DNA of 64,000 nucleotides from G965279355 sp965279355 (GCA_965279355.1 OZ257155.1:1488001-1552000), one strand, 5' to 3'. Counted from the stretch's first letter, positions 37,541-46,701 are shown. The notes: generated by a model not told the origin, from the letters alone. Program-made: numbers and translations.

Positions 37541-38311
37541 ATGGCTTCCGATCTCTTTTCCCTCAAGGGACGCACCGCGCTGGTCACCGGCTCATCGCGC
37601 GGCCTTGGCCTCGCGATGGCGCAGGCGTTGGGCGAGGCCGGCGCCACGGTGTGGCTGAATTCCAGAGATCCCAAGGTGCTGGATCAGACGTGCCGGGCCC
37701 TGCGGCTGAAAGGCATCACCGCAGAACCCGCCGCCTTTGACGTGACCGACGAAGCGGCCGCGACCGCCGCCATCGATGGCATCGTCGCGGCGCGCGGCAA
37801 GCTCGACATCCTGATTGCGAATGCCGGCACGAATATCCGCAAACCCGTCCTCGACTACACGACGGCGGAATTCAACCAGGTAGTGAACACCGATCTTTCC
37901 GCCTGCTTCGCGCTGGGCCGCGACGCCGCGCGGCACATGGTCCGCAACAAGTTCGGCCGCATCATCTTCACCAGCTCGATCATCGGCCGGCTCGGCCGTG
38001 CCACGGTTCCCGCCTATGCGGCAGCAAAGGCCGGGCTTGAATCGCTGGCACGACAGATGGCCGTGGAGTTCGCGACGCAGGGCATCACCGTCAACGCCAT
38101 CGCGCCCGGCTTCTTCGATACCGAGCTGAATGCGCCGATCAAGGAAAACGCCGATCTGTTCGCGTCGATCAAGGCGCGCACGCCGATGGCCCGCTGGGGC
38201 GATCCGGAAAAAGAGATCGGCGCCGCCGCCGTCTTCCTGGCGTCCGACGGCGCTGCGTTCGTCACCGGCCATACACTTGTGGTCGATGGTGGCCTGACGA
38301 TCGGCCTGTAG
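37541..38311 (+). CDS. Short-chain dehydrogenase/reductase (gluconate 5-dehydrogenase-like)
   Basis: A 256-residue classical SDR. The cofactor motif is TGSSRGLGLAMA; the arginine and the NSRD segment after strand 2 suggest NADP use. The active site shows NAGTN, Ser in FTSSIIGRL and YAAAKAGLE. The C-terminal VTGHTLVVDGGL is typical. It resembles gluconate 5-dehydrogenase and 3-oxoacyl reductases. It is monocistronic, and the substrate is not determinable. Confidence 0.85.
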   Translation: MASDLFSLKGRTALVTGSSRGLGLAMAQALGEAGATVWLNSRDPKVLDQTCRALRLKGITAEPAAFDVTDEAAATAAIDGIVAARGKLDILIANAGTNIRKPVLDYTTAEFNQVVNTDLSACFALGRDAARHMVRNKFGRIIFTSSIIGRLGRATVPAYAAAKAGLESLARQMAVEFATQGITVNAIAPGFFDTELNAPIKENADLFASIKARTPMARWGDPEKEIGAAAVFLASDGAAFVTGHTLVVDGGLTIGL

Positions 38312-38318
38312 TTGTCTT

Positions 38319-38987
38319 TTACTGAGCGGCCTGCGGACGGACGATCAGGCAGGTCGCGCCCTCGCCCCGCAGACGGCCACAGGCGATGCGGGCGCCGTCT
38401 TCATCGAGCGGACCGCCCTGCACCCGGAACATGCGTTCGCCATTCGCGCCTTCGAAGGCGACGACGACGGTCTGCAACGGGCCCAGCACATCCGGGTGAC
38501 GCCGCTGCAGACGTCGCCACTCACGCGCGGCTTCGGGCTCGTTGGGCACCGAAGCAACCTGGATGCGATAGGCGCTGTCGGCCGGGATTTCCACCTGCGT
38601 TGCGGTGACGAGACCCATGGCCTGCATGAAGGCGAGTTGTTGCCGCGCCTCGACATGGCCACCACGCGCCGCCGACGCAAAGAGCCGCGCCGCAGTCGCG
38701 TAATCGACCGGGCCGTCTTCACCGTTGGCCCGTTTCACGGCCAGAGCGTATTGCGCGTTCACGACGGCCGGATCTGCCCGCTGGACCGGCACGGCCGGAA
38801 CGGGTGCCGTGCGGGTCGGGGCAGTTGGAGACGGAGACGCCTGAACGGGGATCGGCTGAACCGGAGCAACCTCGGCCGGGGCGGTCTGCACTGCCGGCTC
38901 GGGCCGTGCCTCCGGCTCGCTTTCCTGCGCAAAGACCGCGGTGGCCAGCAGCAGAAACGGTACTGCCCAGCAATATCTGATCGTCAT
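38319..38987 (-). CDS. Exported SPOR-domain protein with Sel1/TPR-like segment
   Basis: A 222-residue secreted protein. The signal peptide ends near AVFAQE. A proline/alanine-rich linker (about 25-70) precedes a Sel1/TPR-like helix pair (VDYATAARLFASAARGGHVEARQQLAFMQAMG). The C-terminal SPOR-like domain runs from YRIQVASVPNEPEAAREW to CLIVRP. SPOR domains bind denuded peptidoglycan at division sites, so a cell-envelope role is likely. The start at 38987 is the first ATG compatible with a signal peptide; the longer frame upstream is not coding. Confidence 0.75.
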   Translation of the reverse strand: MTIRYCWAVPFLLLATAVFAQESEPEARPEPAVQTAPAEVAPVQPIPVQASPSPTAPTRTAPVPAVPVQRADPAVVNAQYALAVKRANGEDGPVDYATAARLFASAARGGHVEARQQLAFMQAMGLVTATQVEIPADSAYRIQVASVPNEPEAAREWRRLQRRHPDVLGPLQTVVVAFEGANGERMFRVQGGPLDEDGARIACGRLRGEGATCLIVRPQAAQ

Positions 38988-39133
38988 TGTTGCGACTCGA
39001 CACCGGGTTTCGCTTGGGGCTAGGGAATCACCACCGCCTGCCGGGTGCAATTGCTTTTCTGTTGCCTTGACGCGGTAACCGGCGATCCGGTCTAGTGCTC
39101 TCACGGGGGACGAATCGGGGGCTTCCCGTTTAC

Positions 39134-40201
39134 ATGGCGCAGCGTAGCCGTCTGCTTGATCTGATGTGTGAGCGGGTCCTCTCGACCCGTGAGGCAGTCG
39201 CCGGCAAATGGCCGGTCGACGCCGATCGCCGTGACGGCACCTGGACCGCGACCGAGACACCGGACTGGACCTGGGGCCTGTGGGCTGAGTCGCTCCGCCT
39301 GGTCGGCGAACGCCGCAAGGACCCCACCCTGCGCGAAGAAGCCCGCGCCCTGACCCTTGCCCATGCCGAAGATGTCGACCGCCACGACCTGACACGGGGC
39401 GCCGCGTTTTATTATTCCGCGGCGCGTCTCGCCTGCTCCAGCAAGGATCAGGAGATGAAGGATCTCGCCCTCGATGTCGCGCGCTCGGTCTCCGACATGG
39501 CCGACGATGTGACTGGCGGAAGACCGCTGGGCCGCGACGGCGGTGGAAACGGAACCGTTACACTTGAAAGCGCGATGTTCGGCACCGCGCTCGACTGGTA
39601 CGCCGCCAAGACCATTGGCGACAAAACCTGGATGACGCGCGCCTGCAAACATCTTGATTACACCATCGCCGAGTTGCTCAAGCCGGCGACGCCGGAGCCG
39701 GTCAGCGAGGCGAAGGTCGAGAAAGCTGCCATCCAGTTCAAGAGCCGCAAGCTGGCACTCGCGGCGGCCGGTTATTACCGCGCTTGGGAAGCCGTGCGCG
39801 ACCGTAAGTATCTCGATGCCGGTGACCGCATCGTCGACTATCTGTGGCTCAACTCAGGCGCCGACCACATGCCGCCGCGCGATCCGACCATCACCGGCCC
39901 AGGCGCCGGCCCGGCCGACACCGCCGCCGCGGCGATCATCGCCTCGGCGATTGCGCGGCTGGTCGTGCTCGATCCATTGCCCGAGCTGTGCCGCCGGCAC
40001 GCTATGAAGCTGGGGCCGCTACTCAACAGTCTGGCGCAACACGTCACGCCGACCGACGAACGCGACAAGCGCCCGGCGGGCATGCTTGTCGAGGCGGGAT
40101 CGGAGCGCGCGGGCTCGCCGCCGGCCAGCGAGACCCTGCTCGGCGATTTCTATCTGCTTGAAGCGCTCGTCTGCCTCGACCGCAAAGGGATGCCCTGCTG
40201 A
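39134..40201 (+). CDS. Divergent GH88-like (alpha/alpha)6-barrel protein
   Basis: A 355-residue cytoplasmic protein resembling unsaturated glucuronyl hydrolases (GH88/GH105). It shows WTWGLWAESLRLVGERR, a VDRHDLTRGAAFYY segment at the place of the first catalytic Asp, ESAMFGTALDWYAAK, and a C-terminal PADTAAAAIIASAIARL. Catalytic identities are not fully conserved, so hydrolase activity is uncertain. The start is ATG 39134; a GTG at 39095 is also open. Its stop overlaps the apparent CTG start of the next gene. Confidence 0.65.
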   Translation: MAQRSRLLDLMCERVLSTREAVAGKWPVDADRRDGTWTATETPDWTWGLWAESLRLVGERRKDPTLREEARALTLAHAEDVDRHDLTRGAAFYYSAARLACSSKDQEMKDLALDVARSVSDMADDVTGGRPLGRDGGGNGTVTLESAMFGTALDWYAAKTIGDKTWMTRACKHLDYTIAELLKPATPEPVSEAKVEKAAIQFKSRKLALAAAGYYRAWEAVRDRKYLDAGDRIVDYLWLNSGADHMPPRDPTITGPGAGPADTAAAAIIASAIARLVVLDPLPELCRRHAMKLGPLLNSLAQHVTPTDERDKRPAGMLVEAGSERAGSPPASETLLGDFYLLEALVCLDRKGMPC

Positions 40202-41010
40202 GCGGCCCGGCGTCGCTTGCGGACGCCGTCGCATCGGTGATCCGAACCACCGCTGCGGAACTCATCCTGCCGCGATTCCGCACCCTCACCGCCGCCGACG
40301 TCACCGAGAAGTCGCCGGGCGAGGTGGTGACGGAGATCGATCACGCCGCCGAAACATTACTTTCTCGCGAACTGCGCGCGCTGATGCCGGGCTCGCTCGT
40401 CGTCGGCGAAGAAGGTGTGGCCGCCGATCCCTCCCGGCTGGATCTGTTGCTGGAGGACGAGCCGGTCTGGCTCGTCGATCCGCTCGACGGCACCGCGAAC
40501 TTCATCGCGGGCGATCCGCGTTTCGCGGTGATGGTGGCGCTGGTCGAGCGGCATGTAACGCTCGCCGCGTGGATCTATTCGCCCATCGACGACACGATGG
40601 CCATCGCCGAGTTGGGCGGCGGCGCGCACCTGAACGGCACACCGATCCGTTCTCCCGCGACAATCCCGACGACCGAAACCCTGTTCGGCGGCGTATCGAT
40701 GCGCTTCCTGCCGCCGGACCTTCGCGACCAGATCGAGAGCCGCCGCGCCCGGGTTGCCGAAATCCGGCCGCCGATGATGTGCGCCGGCGCGGAATACCCC
40801 GCCGTTGCACAAGGAAGCCAACACTTCGCGATGTTCTGGCGCACCCTGCCCTGGGATCATGCACCCGGCGCGCTGCTGCTGACCGAAGCCGGCGGCCACG
40901 CAGCGCGGCTCGACGGCGCGCCCTACAGCCCGGTCGATCGCGGCGCCGGGATACTCCTGGCGCAAAACGAAGGGACGTGGGACGCGGTCAGGCGCGCGCT
41001 GCTCGACTAA
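40198..41010 (+). CDS. Inositol-monophosphatase-family phosphatase, probable CTG start
   Basis: A Mg2+-dependent phosphatase of the IMPase/CysQ superfamily, 270 residues from the proposed CTG. Motifs are VGEEGV, DPLDGTANFIAG (metal site) and LPWDHAPGALLLTEAGG. The first standard start is GTG 40237, which would cut the protein within VASVIRTTAAELILPRF, helix 1 of the family. The upstream codons read through in frame to a CTG at 40198. This overlaps the previous stop as CTGA and has AAAGGGA 7 nt upstream. Substrates could be inositol phosphate, PAP or a sugar phosphate. Confidence 0.85.
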   Translation: MSGPASLADAVASVIRTTAAELILPRFRTLTAADVTEKSPGEVVTEIDHAAETLLSRELRALMPGSLVVGEEGVAADPSRLDLLLEDEPVWLVDPLDGTANFIAGDPRFAVMVALVERHVTLAAWIYSPIDDTMAIAELGGGAHLNGTPIRSPATIPTTETLFGGVSMRFLPPDLRDQIESRRARVAEIRPPMMCAGAEYPAVAQGSQHFAMFWRTLPWDHAPGALLLTEAGGHAARLDGAPYSPVDRGAGILLAQNEGTWDAVRRALLD

Positions 41011-42143
41011 TCGAGCGTCCGGCGATAGCGCAGCATGGCAATCGTCATGGCGGCACCCATGAAGGCAAGCAGCGGCCAGAGATCGGGCCAGATCTCGAAC
41101 CAGCCGTTCCCCTTCAGCAGAATGCCCCGCACGATGCGCAGGAAATGCGTCAGCGGCAGGATCTCGCCCAGTGCCTGCGCCCAGTCAGGCATGCCGCGGA
41201 ACGGAAACATGAAGCCGGACAGCAGCATCGACGGCAGGAAGAAGAAGATCGCCATCTGAATCGCCTGCAGCTGATTGGCAGCCACGGTGGAGAAGGTGAA
41301 CCCGACCGCGAGATTGGCGGCGATGAACACGACCAGCGCAATCAGCAGCAGCGTGAGGCTCCCCACCATCGGCACGCCGAACAGGAAATGCGCGCAGAGC
41401 AGGATCACCGCCACCTGGACGTAGCCGGCGACGATATAGGGCAGGATCTTGCCCAGCATGACCTCGACGGGGCGCACCGGCATCGCCAGCAGGTTCTCCA
41501 TGGTGCCGCGCTCGCGCTCGCGGGTCATCGCCAGCGCCGTCATGATCACCAGCGTCATGGTGAGGATCGTGCCCATGATGCCGGGCACGATGTTGTACTG
41601 GGTGATGCCTTCCGGGTTGTAGCGGCGATGGACACGCAGCTCGAAGCCGGGCTCGCCCGTCCGCAGACTCCGCAGCGGCCCATCCAGCTCGCGGTTCAGC
41701 GCGGTGCGGCTGATCTGCATCATCGTCGCCAGCGCATTGCTGGTCGCCGCCGGGTCGGTGGCATCGGCTTCCACAAGCAAAGCCGGATGCTCGCCGCGCA
41801 CCAGCCGCCGCGAGAAATCGCTAGGGATATTGATGACGAACTGCACGTCACCGCGTGCCAGTAACTCGCTCGCCTCCGCCTCTCCCGCGACGCGATGGGT
41901 GATGCGGAAATAGCCGGAGTTCTCGATGGCGGCGAGCAGGCTGCGGGTATAGGGGCTGCTGTCGGCGGCGATCAGCGCCGTCGGCAGGCTCTTGGGATCG
42001 GCATTGATGGCATAGCCGAACAGGATCAGCTGGATGATCGGCACGCCGATCATCATGGCGAAGGTCAGCCGGTCGCGGCGCATCTGGATGAATTCCTTCA
42101 TCAGCACCGCCCAGAATCGCCGGGACGAAAAGACATTGTTCAT
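41007..42143 (-). CDS. ABC-2 type exporter permease
   Basis: A 378-residue ABC-2 permease (YhiI/YbhR type). An N-terminal cytoplasmic/helical anchor (SRRFWAVLMKEFIQMRRDRLTFAMM) is followed by a long periplasmic domain (about 55-170) and five C-terminal membrane helices. The conserved RERERGTMENLLAMPVRPVEVMLGK segment precedes the membrane core. It overlaps the ATPase gene by 4 nt (ATGA). With HlyD and the ATPase it forms an inner-membrane exporter like E. coli YbhGFSR; the cargo is unknown. Confidence 0.9.
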   Translation of the reverse strand: MNNVFSSRRFWAVLMKEFIQMRRDRLTFAMMIGVPIIQLILFGYAINADPKSLPTALIAADSSPYTRSLLAAIENSGYFRITHRVAGEAEASELLARGDVQFVINIPSDFSRRLVRGEHPALLVEADATDPAATSNALATMMQISRTALNRELDGPLRSLRTGEPGFELRVHRRYNPEGITQYNIVPGIMGTILTMTLVIMTALAMTRERERGTMENLLAMPVRPVEVMLGKILPYIVAGYVQVAVILLCAHFLFGVPMVGSLTLLLIALVVFIAANLAVGFTFSTVAANQLQAIQMAIFFFLPSMLLSGFMFPFRGMPDWAQALGEILPLTHFLRIVRGILLKGNGWFEIWPDLWPLLAFMGAAMTIAMLRYRRTLD

Positions 42144-43063
42144 TGGCGTGCATCCACGACGTCGCGCATCAACGCGATGAACACATCCTCAAGACCGGGC
42201 TCCACCTTCGTCCAGTGCTGCGCGGGATCGTTGCGAAACTCGGCAATGGCCCGCTCGAATGCGTCCGGATCGGCACCGCTGACATGCAGGGTGTCGCCGA
42301 ACGCCGCCACCGTATCGATCCCAGGCCGCTGCTCAAGCCGCCGGCCCAGCACGCCAGCCTCCTTCGTAGTCACCTCCCACGTCTCGATGCCGGCGTTGCG
42401 GATGACCTCGTCCACGGTGCCCCGCGTCAGCAGGCGCCCATGCGCGAGATAGGCGATGTCATGGCAGCGCTCGGCCTCGTCCATGTAATGCGTGCTGACC
42501 AGCACCGTCATCCCGTCACCGGCCAGCCGATGGATCTGGTCCCAGAAATCGCGCCGCGCCTTGGGGTCAACACCGGCCGTGGGCTCGTCGAGCAGCAGCA
42601 GCTGCGGCTGATGGAGAATGCAGGCGGCCAGCGCCAGCCGCTGTTTCCAACCGCCCGACAGCGCGCCGGCCAGTTGGCGCTGGCGTTGCGTCAGACCGAG
42701 ACGTTCGATCGTCGCGTCGACCACCGCGGCGCGATTGGCAACCCCGTAAACCCGCGCCACGAAATCCAGATTCTCGCGAATGCTGAGATCTTCGTAGAAG
42801 CTGAAACGCTGGGTCATGTAGCCGACCTCGCGCTTGATCGCGGCTGATTCCCGCAGGATGTCGAAGCCGAGACAGGTACCGGTGCCTGAATCGGGCGTCA
42901 GCAGGCCGCACAGCATGCGGATCGTCGTCGTCTTGCCGCTGCCGTTGGGACCGAGAAAGCCGCAGATCGATCCGCGCCGCACCTGGATCGCGAAATCGTG
43001 CACCGCCGGCCGGCCACCGAAACTCTTGTTGAGCCCCGCGACGTCGATGGCGAGATCGTTCAT
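42140..43063 (-). CDS. ABC exporter ATP-binding protein
   Basis: A 307-residue ABC ATPase. Motifs are Walker A GPNGSGKTTT, Q-loop in YMTQRFSFYEDLS, signature LSGGWKQR, Walker B LLLLDEPTAG and switch STHYMDEAE. A C-terminal extension (about 225-307) is typical of the drug/lipid exporter class. The start overlaps hlyD by 4 nt and the stop overlaps the permease by 4 nt, so all three are tightly coupled. Confidence 0.94.
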   Translation of the reverse strand: MNDLAIDVAGLNKSFGGRPAVHDFAIQVRRGSICGFLGPNGSGKTTTIRMLCGLLTPDSGTGTCLGFDILRESAAIKREVGYMTQRFSFYEDLSIRENLDFVARVYGVANRAAVVDATIERLGLTQRQRQLAGALSGGWKQRLALAACILHQPQLLLLDEPTAGVDPKARRDFWDQIHRLAGDGMTVLVSTHYMDEAERCHDIAYLAHGRLLTRGTVDEVIRNAGIETWEVTTKEAGVLGRRLEQRPGIDTVAAFGDTLHVSGADPDAFERAIAEFRNDPAQHWTKVEPGLEDVFIALMRDVVDARQ

Positions 43064-44031
43064 GGCACGTGCGCCCGCGCCAGATGAATCTCGACCGGCT
43101 GACCCGGATTGAACAGAGAGCCGGTCTCCGGCCGCGCCTCGACGAGATAGACCAGCTTGGCGCGCGTCTCGCGGCTATAGATCACCGGCGGCGCGTATTC
43201 CGCCTGCGGTGCGATGTAAGAGATTTTCGCCGCGAGCGATTGCGGACAACCATCGCAGCCGACCGATACCGCCTGGCCGATCTTGAGGCGGCCCAGCATG
43301 GTTTCCGGAACATAGAAGCGCAGCTTGGTATTGCCGACCGGCAGCAGCGCCACAACCGGCGTTCCCGCCGGCACGTATTCGCCCGTCACGAAATACGTAT
43401 CCGTTACAAGTGCGTCGTTCGGGGCGACCAGCGTGCGCTGGGCCAGCCGCCAGTCCGCCTGCCGCAGCGCCGCGCCGGCGGCGGTCACCATCGCCTCCGC
43501 CGCCACGATCTCGTCGCTGCGCGCGGACAGCCGCGCCACGCTTATCTGCGCCGTCAGCTCCGCGACACGCGCGCGGTCGCGCTCCGCCGCCGACCGCGCC
43601 TCGTCGAAGCGCTCCTGCGAGAACGCGCTGGAGGTGCTGAGGCGTTCCTGCCGCTGCAGCTGCGCCGAGGACAGCTTCGCCGCCGCCTCGGCCTGCGCGC
43701 GCTGCGCGATCAGCGCATCGACTTCCGGAGCGCGACGCCCCTTGCGCAGATTTTCATGCTGCGCTTCGGCCTGCGCCAGCCGCGCCCGCAGATCGTCGCG
43801 CGATGCGATCTCGTTGTCGCTTTCCAGGACATAGAGAAGCTGTCCGGAGAGCACCTGTTCGCCGCGCGCGACCTTGAGCATCTGCAACGTGCCACCCTCG
43901 CGCGGCGCGATCCGCGCATACTCGCCTTCGGCATAGCCATAAAACAGCGGCGCATCGCTGCCGGCGCCCACCCCGAACAGCGCCACGACCCCGGCAAACG
44001 CCGCGCGGATCATCTCAAGAAACTGGTCCAT
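43060..44031 (-). CDS. HlyD-family periplasmic adaptor (YbhG-like)
   Basis: A 323-residue membrane-fusion protein. The N-terminal membrane anchor is short (about residues 8-20). The first lipoyl half lies around RIAPREGGTLQMLKVARGEQV, with a coiled-coil hairpin rich in Ala/Glu/Arg between about 95 and 190. The second half QRTLVAPNDALVTDTYFVTGEYV and a beta-barrel follow. The start at 44031 is 1 nt after the tetR stop. It would link the ABC permease to an outer-membrane exit. Confidence 0.88.
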   Translation of the reverse strand: MDQFLEMIRAAFAGVVALFGVGAGSDAPLFYGYAEGEYARIAPREGGTLQMLKVARGEQVLSGQLLYVLESDNEIASRDDLRARLAQAEAQHENLRKGRRAPEVDALIAQRAQAEAAAKLSSAQLQRQERLSTSSAFSQERFDEARSAAERDRARVAELTAQISVARLSARSDEIVAAEAMVTAAGAALRQADWRLAQRTLVAPNDALVTDTYFVTGEYVPAGTPVVALLPVGNTKLRFYVPETMLGRLKIGQAVSVGCDGCPQSLAAKISYIAPQAEYAPPVIYSRETRAKLVYLVEARPETGSLFNPGQPVEIHLARAHVP

Positions 44032-44032
44032 C

Positions 44033-44671
44033 TCATCCTCCGGCTGCGTCGCGGCGCAGCAGACCGTTGAGCAGAATGTCCGAATAGGCACTGAGAAAAG
44101 CAGCCGTATCGATCTTGCGGCTGGCATGCGGCTCCAGCGCGTGTTTCCACATGGCCAGCAGCAGCAGCGGCCCGGCGATCACCGGCGCCGCGATCTTGGG
44201 ATCCATCTTGCGGAACTCGCCGCGCTTGATGCCGCGCTCGACAAGCCCGCCGAACGTCTCGAAGCCACGCGAAATGACCTCATCCACATAGAAGCGCGCG
44301 AGCTCGGGAAAGTTACCGGCCTCGGCGACGACCAGCTTGGGTATAGCGCCGATCTTCGTCCCGACGATTCCGGCGACCATGGTCGACACCAGTTCGCGCA
44401 GCACATCCGCCGTCGGCGCCTCGCTGGATTTCACCCGTGTGTTGGCGAGCGCGATATTCGGCAGCAGCGCCTGCTGCACCACCGCCTTGAACAGCTCTTC
44501 CTTGTTCTTGAAGTAGAGATAAAGCGTGCCCTTGGTCACGCCTGCCCGCTTCGCCACCTCATCGAGCTTCGTGGCCGCGAACCCCCGCTCGGCGAACACG
44601 TCCAATGCCGCGGAGACAATCTCCTGCGGCCGGTCTTCCTTGCGTCGACGCCATTTGGGTGCGGTTGCCAT
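44033..44671 (-). CDS. TetR-family regulator of the ABC exporter
   Basis: A 212-residue repressor. The helix-turn-helix is VAKRAGVTKGTLYLYFKNKEELFKAVV near residues 37-63. The C-terminal TetR domain is followed by the exporter operon with 1-nt spacing. A perfect 11-bp inverted repeat lies just upstream of its start codon, so autorepression of the whole operon is likely. It resembles E. coli CecR/YbiH, which controls ybhGFSR; the ligand is unknown. Confidence 0.88.
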   Translation of the reverse strand: MATAPKWRRRKEDRPQEIVSAALDVFAERGFAATKLDEVAKRAGVTKGTLYLYFKNKEELFKAVVQQALLPNIALANTRVKSSEAPTADVLRELVSTMVAGIVGTKIGAIPKLVVAEAGNFPELARFYVDEVISRGFETFGGLVERGIKRGEFRKMDPKIAAPVIAGPLLLLAMWKHALEPHASRKIDTAAFLSAYSDILLNGLLRRDAAGG

Positions 44672-44682
44672 CGGGTGCTCTA

Positions 44683-44712
44683 TATAAATAACTGACTGGA
44701 TAGTTATTTATA
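44683..44712. promoter_or_regulatory. TetR operator (11-bp inverted repeat)
   Basis: TATAAATAACT-GACTGGAT-AGTTATTTATA is a perfect 11-bp inverted repeat with an 8-nt centre, 12 nt upstream of the tetR start. It is strongly AT-rich in a GC-rich background and probably overlaps the promoter. Confidence 0.75.
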
Positions 44713-44808
44713 GCGGCCCGGGAGTCAACTGCGGAATATCGGCGGCAGCTAAGTGTTTATGGTTTCGATAAAAACCGGCTGAAAACGGCCCATAATGGGA
44801 GGCTCTGT

Positions 44809-45684
44809 ATGTCATTACACCGAACCATACTTCTCACCGCGCTCGCCTTCCTGGCCGCCTTCGCACCCGCCGCCGCTCAGGCCCCGGCCCAGCCGCCGAT
44901 CCGCGAGATCACCAAGATCGCGGGCGAGGTCTATCGCTTCCGCAACGCCGGCCATTTCTCGGTTTTCGCGGTGACGCCGGCCGGCATCATCGTCACCGAT
45001 CCGATCAACGCCGACGCCGCGCGCTGGCTGAAGGCGGAGCTGCAGCGGCGGTTCAACCAGCCGGTCCGCTACCTGGTCTACAGCCACGACCATTCCGACC
45101 ACAGCTCAGGCGGCGAGATCTTCGCGGACACCGCGGTGGTCGTCGGTCATGAGAACACCAAGCGGACCATGATCGCCGAGAAACGGCCAACCGCGGTGCC
45201 GCAGGTCACGTTCAGCGACACAATGACCATCGAGCTCGGCGGCACGGTGCTGGAGCTCTCCTATCTCGGCAAGAACCACTCCGACAATTCGATCCTGATG
45301 CGCTTTCCCAGAGAGCGCGTCGCCTTCGCGGTCGATTGGATCCCGGTGAAGGGGATGAGCTTCCGCGACTGGCCGGATGCCTACATCCACGACTGGGTTG
45401 AGGGGCTGAAGCGGGTCGAGGCGATGGATTTCGACATCCTCGCTCCCGGCCACGGGCCGATGGGCGTCAAAGCGGACGTCGCGGCGTTCCGAATCTATGT
45501 CGAGGAACTGCGCGATCTCGTCCTGCCGATGCTGCGGGACGGCAAGCCGGTGGCCGAGGTGGTCGCCGCGGCGCGCGAGCGCCTGGGGCCGAAATATTCA
45601 GGCTGGGGTGGTTACGAGCAGATGTTCAATCTGAACGTCGAAGGTATGTACCGCTACCTCGCGAATTACCGCCGTCCCAACTAG
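44809..45684 (+). CDS. Exported metallo-beta-lactamase-fold hydrolase
   Basis: A 291-residue periplasmic MBL-fold protein with a Sec signal peptide (cleavage near AAAQA). The metal-binding motif is YSHDHSDHSSGG (H93-x-H95-x-D97-H98). A further histidine lies in GKNHSDNSI and another in LAPGHGPMG. Similar proteins accompany quinoprotein or sulfur-oxidation genes (SoxH-like). A lactamase function is not implied. It is divergent from the exporter operon and monocistronic. Confidence 0.85.
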   Translation: MSLHRTILLTALAFLAAFAPAAAQAPAQPPIREITKIAGEVYRFRNAGHFSVFAVTPAGIIVTDPINADAARWLKAELQRRFNQPVRYLVYSHDHSDHSSGGEIFADTAVVVGHENTKRTMIAEKRPTAVPQVTFSDTMTIELGGTVLELSYLGKNHSDNSILMRFPRERVAFAVDWIPVKGMSFRDWPDAYIHDWVEGLKRVEAMDFDILAPGHGPMGVKADVAAFRIYVEELRDLVLPMLRDGKPVAEVVAAARERLGPKYSGWGGYEQMFNLNVEGMYRYLANYRRPN

Positions 45685-45685
45685 C

Positions 45686-45717
45686 AAAAAGTCGCCGGGT
45701 CGCGAACGACCCGGCGA
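45686..45717 (-). terminator. Terminator of the alpha/beta hydrolase gene
   Basis: On the minus strand the perfect stem TCGCCGGGTCG-TTCG-CGACCCGGCGA is followed by CTTTTTG. It lies just past the stop at 45735 and may also end the convergent MBL-gene transcript. Confidence 0.7.
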
Positions 45718-45734
45718 TGCACTTCCGAATAGGC

Positions 45735-46544
45735 TCAGGCGACCTCGAGCAGGATCTCGACCAGGCGGTCCGGCATGTCGACCATCACGTCGTGGCCGCA
45801 GGGAACTTCGTAGGTCTTCCAGCCGGGGGTGGTCCTGAGGCGCTGGTAGTTCGCCTCGAAGCCGGCATGGTTCCAGCCCTTGGCACGGATGAAGGTCTTC
45901 TTGCCGATCTTCTCGCGACCCGCGATCGAGGTCGTCTCGTCGGTCAACGTGTTGATCGGGTGAATCGTGCACAGCGAATTCACCCATTCGCGATCGGCGG
46001 GATCGGCGACCATGAACTGTTCCGCCGTCTGCGGCTTGGTACCGAGGATGCCCTGCGCCTTGGCCGCAGCGATTCCATCGCGCGCCGCCTGCGACGCCGT
46101 CTTCAATGCGCTGTCGCCGACCTCCGGCACGAAGCCGTCGAGATAGACGATGGACGAGATCAGCGGCGCGATTTCATTCGCAACCTCGGTGATACAGAAG
46201 CCGCCCAGAGAATGGCCGACCAGGACGATGTCCTTCAGCCGCTCCCATTTCACCAGATTGACGATGTCGGCGGTGTGCGTGGAGGTATGGATGTCCTTGG
46301 TCAAAAGATGCGAGCGGTCTCCAAGGCCGGTCAGCGTGGGCGCGTAGGCCTTGTGGCCGAGCCGCTCGAGACGGTCCGTCACGCGGCGCCAGCACCAGCC
46401 GCCATGCCAGCCGCCATGGACGAGCACGAATGTCTTCTGCGTTGCCTGCGCGGCGGCCTGCTGCATTGCCGGTGCTGCGGCCAGCGCGGTGCCGGCGGCA
46501 ACGGCTGTTATCAGACTGCGACGCGATGTCGTGATCTCGCTCAT
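45735..46544 (-). CDS. Exported alpha/beta hydrolase (esterase-like)
   Basis: A 269-residue alpha/beta hydrolase similar to plant-type methylesterase/hydroxynitrile-lyase-like proteins. The leader TSRRSLITAVAAGTALAAAPA looks like a twin-arginine signal. Motifs are VLVHGGWHGGWCWRRV, the nucleophile elbow VLVGHSLGGFCI, and the C-terminal histidine in EVPCGHDVMVDMP. The substrate is unknown. It is convergent with the MBL gene. Confidence 0.85.
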   Translation of the reverse strand: MSEITTSRRSLITAVAAGTALAAAPAMQQAAAQATQKTFVLVHGGWHGGWCWRRVTDRLERLGHKAYAPTLTGLGDRSHLLTKDIHTSTHTADIVNLVKWERLKDIVLVGHSLGGFCITEVANEIAPLISSIVYLDGFVPEVGDSALKTASQAARDGIAAAKAQGILGTKPQTAEQFMVADPADREWVNSLCTIHPINTLTDETTSIAGREKIGKKTFIRAKGWNHAGFEANYQRLRTTPGWKTYEVPCGHDVMVDMPDRLVEILLEVA

Positions 46545-46701
46545 GTTTCTCTCCCTGCGTTATTGTTTCCGTATAGCGGAAATTTCACCGCTAAGCGTAA
46601 CGCCACGGTAGCGAGTTTCACTGGGGCCGACAAATCCCATCACTACGCATAACGCAGATGGCTTGATCGACCGTGGAGCGCGCCCCTGATGACTAACCGT
46701 T

